15,022 bases of DNA, taken from contig DAOVQB010000104.1 of assembly GCA_030628905.1 (NCBI GenBank), positions 1 to 15,022 of the forward strand. The letters are read 5' to 3'. Position 1 is the first letter of the stretch. Each line of letters begins with the position of its first letter. The notes beneath the pieces were generated by a model. The model was not told the DNA's origin and did no database searches. It saw only the letters and a program-made list of their open reading frames with translations. This document shows, piece by piece, positions 1 through 5,891 of the stretch. The translations under genes were made by a program, and so were the position numbers. The stretch is from DAOVQB01 sp023128935 (GTDB lineage: Bacteria; Eisenbacteria; RBG-16-71-46; CAIMUX01; WJJG01).

Positions 1-1377
1 CGCCAGTTCAATCATCGCCTGAGCGAAATGACCCCGGCGAGGATCCACGGGACTATCCCGCCGGTCCTCGTTCATAGCTAGTGACAGCAGGTGCGTACTA
101 ACCCTCCCCTGCGCCCCGCCGGGGACATCCAAGCTGTCGGTGGCGGTGGTTTTGAACTCAACCTCCACCAGGCCCTCTCTACCGCGTGAGAGCCGGTAAC
201 GGTTCCGCAGGGAGATGCCGATGACGTCCTCATCGAAGTCCTGCTCATGGTTGAATCTGTAGTAGGGTCGCACCTGACACCGGACCGGCAGCTTCACAAG
301 CCAGGGCATTGTGAAGATCATCTCCAGCCGCCGGTCATCCAGCTCCCGGTAGTTCCTCTTGAACAGGGAACGATAGGAGACCTCCCCAATCACCTGGAGG
401 CCCCAGGCTCGGCCCAGGAGGTTCCGGTAGCCCCATTCAGCCTGCAGGATGCCCCGTTCATCCGTCGTGTACCCAAGGCCGAGGCCAAACCAGCCCGGTG
501 GCTTCTCGCCCACGACCACCTTCAAATCGACCTGGACTTCCCGCTCTCGCCTCAGAACTATAGCCGTATCGCTGTGGGCCGTATCACCGTAAAATGGAAT
601 GATCTGTGCCGTCCGGAACGTGCCCAAATCAAAAAGGCGGTCCTGTGTTTTCGCCACGCGCGAGAGCCTGAATCTGTCTCCCTCCTCGATCTTCACCTCA
701 CGCCTGATCACATACTCCTTGGTCCGCTTGAAGCCCTCGATGCCGATCTTCCCCACGCGCACCAGCGGTCCCAACTCCACCTGGTAGAAGACAGCAGCGG
801 AATCGCCCCGGAAGCGAGTCTCGCGCGAGACTTCAGCAAGCGCATAGCCTATATCCTGGCAGATCCGCTTGATGGCATCTTCGTCCCTCCTCAGTTTTGG
901 CTCTCGCAGCGGATTGCCCGGACGAATCTCGATTTTCTCCTCCAACTGTTCTTTGATGGGCGATTGGACCCCCCTAAGGGCGACGCTACGAACGTAGATG
1001 CGCATGCCTTCATACACGTCGATCTCGATCTCAACCCAATCCTCAGAATGATAGCTAACCAGGGCACCCTCAATCCGCGCGAAGATGAACCCTTCATCCC
1101 GATAGTGTGCCAGGATCCGCGCCAGGTCAGGCTCCAGGTGATCCGTGCCATGATAGATAGGCTTGCTGAAGCTGAAGGGATTCCACCATGGCGGTTGGCG
1201 CAGATGCATCACCTCACGCAGCGCCGAGGGTGACATCTCCTCAACTCCCCGGAACACAACGCGCCGTATCCCCGGAGGCGAGTCTGCTGAAACCTGCACC
1301 GCAAGGCCCGCGAGCAAGAGACCTGCACCCAGGCATCCGCAGGCCCGGGGGAGCCATCTTCGCAGCAGGCCCATCAT
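1..1377 (-). CDS. BamA/TamA-family (Omp85) outer-membrane assembly protein, C-terminus cut by window edge
   Basis: I read 459 residues from ATG at 1377, open to position 1. Residues 1-31 look like a signal peptide (RR, hydrophobic stretch, cleavage near VSA-DS) with no lipobox. About three POTRA-like units follow (roughly 36-123, 126-202, 205-291), the last with a GFKRT / EGD / FDLGTF pattern typical of the POTRA before the barrel. From about 295 (GWFGLGLGYTTDERG) the Omp85 barrel begins, and RRDSPVDPRRGHF at 439-451 is the usual barrel motif. The family inserts or exports outer-membrane proteins. The start overlaps the dxr stop as ATGA; a second ATG at 1374 is equally possible. BamA of E. 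coli has five POTRAs and TamA three, so the domain count resembles TamA while the place after dxr resembles bamA. The family is sure; BamA versus TamA is not. Confidence 0.88.
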   Translation of the reverse strand, partial: MMGLLRRWLPRACGCLGAGLLLAGLAVQVSADSPPGIRRVVFRGVEEMSPSALREVMHLRQPPWWNPFSFSKPIYHGTDHLEPDLARILAHYRDEGFIFARIEGALVSYHSEDWVEIEIDVYEGMRIYVRSVALRGVQSPIKEQLEEKIEIRPGNPLREPKLRRDEDAIKRICQDIGYALAEVSRETRFRGDSAAVFYQVELGPLVRVGKIGIEGFKRTKEYVIRREVKIEEGDRFRLSRVAKTQDRLFDLGTFRTAQIIPFYGDTAHSDTAIVLRREREVQVDLKVVVGEKPPGWFGLGLGYTTDERGILQAEWGYRNLLGRAWGLQVIGEVSYRSLFKRNYRELDDRRLEMIFTMPWLVKLPVRCQVRPYYRFNHEQDFDEDVIGISLRNRYRLSRGREGLVEVEFKTTATDSLDVPGGAQGRVSTHLLSLAMNEDRRDSPVDPRRGHFAQAMIELA

Positions 1378-2606
1378 ATGCTTCTCCCAGCGCCCCGCTC
1401 CCCGCCACCGGCCAGAGGACCCATGGCCCCCTTCTCGATCACGAAGGCCTTGGCCTGACCTCTCGCCCAGGCATCCGCCTCAAGAATCTGCTCAAGCGAG
1501 GGCTCTGCCACCACCGCGTGCCCCTTGAGTACAGCACGCAGCCCATCGGCAATCCCGTGGAATGGAATCCTACCGGCCAGAAAACCCTTCACCAGGATCT
1601 CATCGGCAGCGTTCGCCACAGCCGGTGCGGTTCCGCCCGATTGGAAGGCCATACGCGCCAGGCCCAAGCAGGGAAAGCGGTCCTCATCAGGGGTTTCAAA
1701 AGTCAGCGATCCCATGGCAGCCAGGTCGCAGTATGCACCAGATGCGCCCCAACGTTCCGGATGTGATATCGCCAGTTGGATTGGCAGGCGCATGTCGGGC
1801 GCCGAGAGCTGTGCGATCAGCGAGCCATCGGTTGTCTCGACGAGTCCATGCACGATCGACTGGGGATGGATTAGGACATCGACCCGCTCCAGGGGCAGAT
1901 CGAAGAGCCAACAGGCCTCGATCAACTCCATCCCCTTGTTGAAGAGCGTTGCGGAGTCGACTGTGATTCGTGGCCCCATCTGCCAGGTTGGGTGCCGCAG
2001 GGCCTCCGCGGGCGTAACCCTCGCGAGAGCGTCGGGCGCTAGCCCCCGGAAGGGTCCGCCGGAAGCGGTTAGCACGATCCGTCGCACTGCGGCTGGGTCT
2101 CGTCCCGCCAGGCATTGGAAGATCGCACTATGCTCACTGTCTACCGGAATCAGCTCGCCGCCAAACTCCCTCAGGGCCCGCTTGACCAGGCCTCCCGCCA
2201 TGACGAGGGATTCCTTGTTGGCCAGTCCCAATCTCCGGCCAGCTTGGAGCGCTGCAAGGCTCGGCCGCAGACCAGCGGCACCCACGATTCCGTTGATCAC
2301 AACGTCCGCACCGCGCCAAGCCGCCAAGCGCTGCAGACCCTGGTCCCCACAGATGAAATCCCCCCGCCACCGGCCGGACACCTGACGCTCGAAGGCGGCG
2401 GCCCCCGCAGGATCCGCGAGGACCACAACCTCGGGCCCAAAGGTTGCGGCTTGGCTTGCGAGCAGCGAGGCATTGGCCCCAGCGGAGAGCCCTATGACCC
2501 GGATCCTGTCGCGATGCCTGCTGGCGATCTCGAGCACAAGCCGCCCAATCGTCCCGGTCGAACCCAGCACGACGAGACCAGTTCTCTCTCGCCCCGTAAG
2601 TTGCAC
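1374..2606 (-). CDS. dxr: 1-deoxy-D-xylulose 5-phosphate reductoisomerase
   Basis: This 410-residue protein has normal Dxr length. It converts DXP to 2-C-methyl-D-erythritol 4-phosphate with NADPH, the first committed step of the MEP isoprenoid pathway, in the cytoplasm. Visible motifs are the nucleotide-binding GSTGTIG near residue 15, NKES, the metal and substrate segment VDSEHSAIFQ, ASGGPF, HPTWQMG, ITVDSATLFNKGMELIEA, HPQSIVHG and NAADEI. The start is GTG at 2606, giving the correct distance to the Rossmann motif; a purine-rich AAGGGCGG lies just upstream. It follows cdsA by 60 nt, and its TGA overlaps the ATG of the Omp85 gene, so the two are probably translationally coupled. rseP, commonly found between dxr and bamA, is absent here. 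The C-terminal tail is Gly/Arg-rich and poorly conserved. Confidence 0.97.
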   Translation of the reverse strand: MQLTGRERTGLVVLGSTGTIGRLVLEIASRHRDRIRVIGLSAGANASLLASQAATFGPEVVVLADPAGAAAFERQVSGRWRGDFICGDQGLQRLAAWRGADVVINGIVGAAGLRPSLAALQAGRRLGLANKESLVMAGGLVKRALREFGGELIPVDSEHSAIFQCLAGRDPAAVRRIVLTASGGPFRGLAPDALARVTPAEALRHPTWQMGPRITVDSATLFNKGMELIEACWLFDLPLERVDVLIHPQSIVHGLVETTDGSLIAQLSAPDMRLPIQLAISHPERWGASGAYCDLAAMGSLTFETPDEDRFPCLGLARMAFQSGGTAPAVANAADEILVKGFLAGRIPFHGIADGLRAVLKGHAVVAEPSLEQILEADAWARGQAKAFVIEKGAMGPLAGGGERGAGRSI

Positions 2607-2666
2607 GTTCCGCCCTTTCCGAGAACGGGGACTGCTTCTCCCGCGGAGGATATGCCTGTCCCAACC

Positions 2667-3464
2667 TCAGGACACCAGAATCAGGTAAGTGTAGAGAATG
2701 GGAGCAATAAAGTGAATGTTATCGAAGCGATCCAACACGCCCCCGTGACCGGGGATCAAGCGGGATGAATCCTTTACGCCCGCCTCGCGCTTCCAGAGCG
2801 ACTCAACGAGATCCCCCATCTGACCCAGGGTCCCAACGATGAGACCAAATCCCAGCGCGGAGGCAAGATCCAGGAAACCGGCAAACCAAGCCTGACCGGC
2901 AATGGCCGCGGCCAGCGCGCCCAACAGTCCTCCCGCGGCCCCTTCCCATGTCTTGCGGGGGCTAATTCTGGGCCAGAGACTGTGACGCCCAAGGGTGCGG
3001 CCCAGTCCATAAGCACACGTGTCGCAGATGAAGACCGCGCCGTAGGCCAGAAAGAGCGCCTCACGCCCGATCGGCAGCGCCCGGATACGGATTAGGAATG
3101 CCGGCAACAGGCCAACGTACAGGATACCCACAACGAGATGCCCGATCCGCTCGAGGGCGCGACCATCTGAATGCCGCAGCGATATCAGGCAGCTCACACT
3201 CGCAAAGAGTGCGAGAAAAAGCCCCAAGTGCTCCGCATTCAATTCTGATGCGCATAGCAGCGCGCCTGCGGTCCCAACGATCAGAAGCGCAAATTCGCCG
3301 CCCCCGGCCAGAGGCCGTCCTAAGCGCCACCACTCCCAGGCACCCAACACGACGCATAGGAGCACGAAGCCCCGGTAACCCCAGCCGCCCAGGTGTATCA
3401 GAAAAAGTAGGACCGGGAGCCATAACACCCCGGTCAACACTCGTGTCAGGAGGTTTCGTTGCAC
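2667..3464 (-). CDS. cdsA: Phosphatidate cytidylyltransferase (CDP-diacylglycerol synthase)
   Basis: This 265-residue, very hydrophobic inner-membrane protein makes CDP-diacylglycerol from phosphatidic acid and CTP, the branch-point precursor of bacterial phospholipids. Several membrane segments are evident from the N-terminus (LTGVLWLPVLLFLIHLGG onward). The family signature is complete near the C-terminus: SLWKREAGVKDSSRLIPGHG followed by GVLDRFD, and PRKTWEG lies upstream of it. The start is GTG at 3464, with only a weak G-rich upstream stretch, but it places the usual LLTRVLTG N-terminus correctly. It lies 207 nt after frr. Most of that gap is a MITE-like element; without it and one target repeat the gap would be 39 nt. 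uppS, normally between frr and cdsA, is missing, so transcription of cdsA must cross the palindromic element or start within it. Confidence 0.95.
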   Translation of the reverse strand: MQRNLLTRVLTGVLWLPVLLFLIHLGGWGYRGFVLLCVVLGAWEWWRLGRPLAGGGEFALLIVGTAGALLCASELNAEHLGLFLALFASVSCLISLRHSDGRALERIGHLVVGILYVGLLPAFLIRIRALPIGREALFLAYGAVFICDTCAYGLGRTLGRHSLWPRISPRKTWEGAAGGLLGALAAAIAGQAWFAGFLDLASALGFGLIVGTLGQMGDLVESLWKREAGVKDSSRLIPGHGGVLDRFDNIHFIAPILYTYLILVS

Positions 3465-3503
3465 AGCCCCGGCCCGTTCTCGATTCCTCGGTGGCTTCTT
3501 GGG

Positions 3504-3508
3504 CTAAG
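3504..3508. repeat. Left target-site duplication CTAAG
   Basis: The pentamer CTAAG directly precedes the left end (TGCCCC...) of the palindromic element. An identical pentamer follows the right end. Five bases alone could match by chance; their position exactly at the inverted-repeat boundaries is the support. Confidence 0.65.
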
Positions 3509-3671
3509 TGCCCCGGTCCATAAACACGGTGACGCACCGAGGGTGCCGATGCGCTCGCCTGAGCAAGGCGCGACGACGACGCGATGTCGCTCCATCACGG
3601 AGGAGGAGCAACGCAGCCGGGCGGGATGCAGCGGCGACCGAATGCTACCGTATTTATTATGGCCCGGGGCA
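3509..3671. mobile_element. MITE-like palindromic element with terminal inverted repeats and 5-bp target duplication
   Basis: The ends are inverted copies: the plus strand begins TGCCCCGGTCCATAA and the minus strand, read inward from 3671, begins TGCCCCGGGCCATAA. After a 2-3 nt length difference both continue into ACGGT, so the repeats span about 22-25 nt. The pentamer CTAAG flanks both sides directly (3504-3508 and 3672-3676), as expected of a target-site duplication. The interior has no ORF, is GC-rich and weakly self-complementary, and its central stem GATG/CATC (3583-3596) sits at the geometric centre of the element. Size, ends and lack of coding capacity fit a non-autonomous element mobilised in trans. 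The right flanking repeat carries the frr stop codon. Transposase family unknown. Confidence 0.75.
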
Positions 3672-3676
3672 CTAAG
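3672..3676. repeat. Right target-site duplication CTAAG, containing the frr stop codon
   Basis: The pentamer CTAAG directly follows the right end (...GGGGCA) of the element and matches 3504-3508. On the minus strand it reads CTTAG, whose last three bases are the TAG stop of frr. The insertion duplicated the stop-codon region and so left the protein unchanged. Confidence 0.65.
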
Positions 3677-4259
3677 CCTCGAGGATTTCCGTCTCCTTGG
3701 CCTTGAAGGCTTCATCGAGTTTTTCGATATATGAATCCGTGAGCTTCTGGATCTCCTTCTGCGCCCGGTGCATATTGTCCTCGGAGATCTCCTTCTCCTT
3801 CTCTCCCTTCTGGAGTGCCTCATTGCCATCACGGCGAATGTTGCGAATGGAGACCTTCGTCTCCTCAGTGGTTTTCTTACACCGCTTTACGATCTCGCGG
3901 CGCCGCTGCTCCGTCAGGGGAGGAATCTGGACCCGAATAATCTCACCATCATCTGCCGGATTGAGGCCAAGATCAGCCGCCTGGATGCCCTTGACCACCG
4001 CCTGAACCGCCCCCTTGTCCCAGACCTGTACGACCAGCAGGCGGGGCTGTGGAGCCGAAACCGAAGCGATCTGGGACAACGGCATCCGCGATCCGTAGTA
4101 CTCCACCTGAACCGACTCCAGAATAGAGGGCGTAGCCCTGCCGCTGCGAACATTTCGCAGGTCGTCCCGGAATTTCTCCAGACTCTTCCTCATCCGGTCA
4201 TCGGCGTCTTGATGGATCTGCTCGATCATACCCAGCTCGCTCACTTCCCTGTTCTCCAT
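3672..4259 (-). CDS. frr: Ribosome recycling factor
   Basis: This 195-residue protein is slightly longer than the usual 185. With EF-G it splits post-termination ribosomes into subunits. The sequence shows the RRF fold pattern throughout: MRKSLEKFRDDLRNVRSGRA, the VEYYGSRMPLSQIASVSAPQ segment, then IRVQIPPLTEQRRREIVK and a charged C-terminal helix pair (NIRRDGNEALQK). The start is ATG at 4259, preceded closely by AAGGGAG. An alternative start lower down (MIEQIHQD) would give a more standard length. It follows pyrH by 112 nt, a gap filled by tandem repeats and an inverted repeat. The stop codon lies in the target duplication of the MITE-like element, which therefore forms the immediate 3' UTR. 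Confidence 0.96.
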   Translation of the reverse strand: MENREVSELGMIEQIHQDADDRMRKSLEKFRDDLRNVRSGRATPSILESVQVEYYGSRMPLSQIASVSAPQPRLLVVQVWDKGAVQAVVKGIQAADLGLNPADDGEIIRVQIPPLTEQRRREIVKRCKKTTEETKVSIRNIRRDGNEALQKGEKEKEISEDNMHRAQKEIQKLTDSYIEKLDEAFKAKETEILEA

Positions 4260-4268
4260 ATCTCCCTT

Positions 4269-4307
4269 TTCTCCCCCCGCCCTCTACTCTAATTCCAAGG
4301 GGGAGAA
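4269..4307 (-). promoter_or_regulatory. 9-bp inverted repeat in the frr leader
   Basis: TTCTCCCCC (4269-4277) and GGGGGAGAA (4299-4307) are perfect 9-bp inverted arms around a 21-nt loop. In the frr transcript the downstream arm lies about 10 nt before the ATG and is G-rich, so pairing could influence access to the ribosome-binding region. The upstream arm belongs to a 31-bp tandem repeat whose other copy also carries CTCCCCC. There is no T-run, so it does not look like an intrinsic terminator. A regulatory role is inference. Confidence 0.45.
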
Positions 4308-4360
4308 GTGTCTCACTATTATTGGCACAGGGGGAGCAGCGCCTCACCTACATTGGCACA
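4299..4360. repeat. 31-bp tandem direct repeat, two copies plus a degenerate third
   Basis: Copy 1 is 4299-4329 and copy 2 is 4330-4360. Both begin GGGGGAG, share a central CTCAC and end ATTGGCACA, and are the same length. A degenerate part-copy (GCGAGCGCTTCTCACC) follows from 4361 and runs into the pyrH stop region. There are no spacers between units, so this is not a CRISPR array. It fills the pyrH-frr gap and overlaps one arm of the inverted repeat before frr. Confidence 0.75.
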
Positions 4361-4371
4361 GCGAGCGCTTC

Positions 4372-5145
4372 TCACCGGCTCCTTCTTTGACGTATCTGAT
4401 CCGGGTCTTCTCCCTCTGGTAGGATAAGCGTTCCCAGAGCTTCACCATCCAGGAACCTCCGGACTGAACCCTCCCGCTTGGCATTCAATACCACAACGGG
4501 AAGACGGTTTTCCATGCAAAGAGTGATCGCGGTAAGATCCATTACCTCCAACTTCCTTGCGAGCACCTCTTCATACGTCAGGCTGCGGAAGAGCTGCGCT
4601 TCTCGATTCCGTTCGGGATCGTCGCTGTAGACGCCATCAACCTTGGTGGCCTTGATCAGCAGCCCGCAGCCTATCTCGAGTGCCCGCAAAGCGGCAGCGG
4701 TATCCGTTGTGAAGTAGGGATTACCTGTGCCTCCCGCGAACAGAACCACCTCCCCGTTTTCCAGGATGCGGCGTGCCCGGTGGGGCGTGTGGAGTTCGGC
4801 CACGGAAGGAACCTCCGTGGCGCTGAGTACACGAGAGCCAATTCCGCGCCGGTCTAGTTCTGCCTGGAGGGCCAGGGCGTTGACTAGGGTTCCAATCATG
4901 CCGATCGAATCGGAAACGGTCCGTGGAAACGCTTTCCCCAGATCACGCGAGCCGCGCAGGATATTGCCGCCACCCAGAACCACGCCCATCTGCACGCCCG
5001 CACCGATCGCCCCTTCAACCTGACCGGCCACAACCCCCAGACCATTAGGATCTAGTGGATCTCCCGCTGGGCTTGCCAGCAGCTCCCCGCTCAGCTTCAG
5101 GAGCACTCTCTGGAACGGCGCGGACGGCCGTCGTTTAGTTGGCAC
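4372..5145 (-). CDS. pyrH: Uridylate (UMP) kinase
   Basis: This 257-residue amino-acid-kinase-family enzyme phosphorylates UMP to UDP with ATP. The bacterial form is a hexamer, typically controlled by GTP and UTP. Motifs in order are LLKLSGE near residue 15, VVLGGGNILRG, SDSIGMIGTLVNALAL, GGTGNPYFTTDTAAALRALE, KATKVDGVYSDDP and MDLTAITLCMENRLPVVV. The start is GTG at 5145, placed 8 nt after a GGAGG. An out-of-frame ATG at 5152 lies too close to that site and would give only five codons ending in TAA. The gene follows tsf by 27 nt, with a small palindrome in the gap. The C-terminus has a charged tail beyond the kinase core. The order rpsB-tsf-pyrH-frr is one of the most conserved in bacteria. 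Confidence 0.96.
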   Translation of the reverse strand: MPTKRRPSAPFQRVLLKLSGELLASPAGDPLDPNGLGVVAGQVEGAIGAGVQMGVVLGGGNILRGSRDLGKAFPRTVSDSIGMIGTLVNALALQAELDRRGIGSRVLSATEVPSVAELHTPHRARRILENGEVVLFAGGTGNPYFTTDTAAALRALEIGCGLLIKATKVDGVYSDDPERNREAQLFRSLTYEEVLARKLEVMDLTAITLCMENRLPVVVLNAKREGSVRRFLDGEALGTLILPEGEDPDQIRQRRSR

Positions 5146-5156
5146 CGCGCATCCCT

Positions 5157-5169
5157 CCGAAGGCTTCGG
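5157..5169 (-). promoter_or_regulatory. Small palindrome between tsf and pyrH, abutting the pyrH ribosome-binding site
   Basis: On the minus strand CCGAAGCCTTCGG is a perfect 13-nt palindrome lying 3 nt after the tsf TAA. The pyrH Shine-Dalgarno GGAGG overlaps its last two bases. As RNA it could form CCGAA/TTCGG with a 3-nt loop. It may tune pyrH translation or simply stabilise the junction; the stem is short. Confidence 0.35.
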
Positions 5170-5172
5170 TCT

Positions 5173-5766
5173 TTACTGTCCGACCTGGAAAACGGCAAAG
5201 CGGCGCAGGACGATATTCTCGCCCATCTTGCCAGAAAGCTGCTTGCGAAGGTCCTCGATGGTAACTTTTCCGTCGCGCACCCACGCTTGGTCCAGAAGAC
5301 ACGATTCCTGGTAGAACTTCTGCAATCGACCCTCGACGATCTTGTCCCAAAATTTCTCGGGCTTGCCCGAGTTTTTCACCTGATCGAGCAGGATCTCGCG
5401 CTCCTTCTCTACGACCGCAGGATCCAACTCCTCGCGGCTCACGGCCAAGGGCCGGGCAGCCGCTATGTGCATCGTCACCTCGTGGCAGAAGTTGATGAAC
5501 TCATCGGTCTTGGCAACGAAATCGGTTTCCGCGTTCACTTCCAGCAGTACCCCCACCTGGTTCCCTGGATGGATATAGGTGTCGATCCGGCCCTGGGCGG
5601 CGGTTCGATGGGCACGCTTGGAAGCAGACGCCATCCCCATCTTGCGCAGGTAGTCAGCGGCCTTCTCCATATCGCCAGCGGTCTCGGTAAGAGCCTTCTT
5701 GCAGTCCATCATCCCAGCACCGGAGCGCTCGCGTAGAGCCTTGACTGTTGCAGCTGTAATCGCCAT
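5173..5766 (-). CDS. tsf: Translation elongation factor Ts (short form)
   Basis: EF-Ts is the nucleotide-exchange factor that regenerates EF-Tu-GTP. The protein is 197 residues, against about 280 in E. coli, and matches the short single-core form found in several other bacterial groups. The N-terminal signature LRERSGAGMMDCKKAL is complete, as is the core motif NAETDFVAKTDEF. The second half carries the GKVTIEDL and GENIVLRRF segments typical of the C-terminus, so the gene is a naturally short form and not a truncation. The start is ATG at 5766, behind GGAGG and a second purine stretch AGGAG. It follows rpsB by 105 nt, a spacer that starts with a weak terminator-like structure, and precedes pyrH by 27 nt. 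Confidence 0.96.
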   Translation of the reverse strand: MAITAATVKALRERSGAGMMDCKKALTETAGDMEKAADYLRKMGMASASKRAHRTAAQGRIDTYIHPGNQVGVLLEVNAETDFVAKTDEFINFCHEVTMHIAAARPLAVSREELDPAVVEKEREILLDQVKNSGKPEKFWDKIVEGRLQKFYQESCLLDQAWVRDGKVTIEDLRKQLSGKMGENIVLRRFAVFQVGQ

Positions 5767-5864
5767 CTCCTGTTTTCCTCCAGAATCCCATGTCCTCTAG
5801 CAATTGTGCGGGTACTGACAAGGCAGCCAAGGCAGCTGTATCCGGCCCGAGAAGGGCTGGGATC

Positions 5865-5891
5865 AAAAAACCTACCCCTTTCGTTGAGGGG
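5865..5891 (-). terminator. Weak terminator/attenuator-like hairpin over the rpsB stop codon
   Basis: On the minus strand the last rpsB codons contain CCCCT and AGGGG (arms 5887-5891 and 5875-5879, 7-nt loop). The TAG stop and one G follow, then six consecutive T residues (5870-5865). This is the layout of an intrinsic terminator, but with only five stem base pairs and a 4-nt gap before the T-run. It may cause partial termination between rpsB and tsf. Confidence 0.35.

Noticed and set aside
247..1233. 328-codon open frame on the plus strand
   Set aside because: It lies antisense to the Omp85 gene, whose translation shows signal peptide, POTRA and barrel motifs. The plus-strand product has no recognisable domain and is a GC-rich shadow frame.
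3465..3671. Degraded uppS gene in the frr-cdsA gap
   Set aside because: No frame shows UppS motifs, and removing the inverted-repeat element with one target copy leaves only 39 nt.
3640..3671. CATAAT near 3655-3661 as a -10 promoter for cdsA
   Set aside because: No matching -35 lies 16-18 nt upstream, and the AT-rich word is part of the terminal inverted repeat.
4299..4360. Repeat array considered as a short CRISPR
   Set aside because: The units are directly adjacent with no spacers and differ from each other, and no cas genes are nearby.
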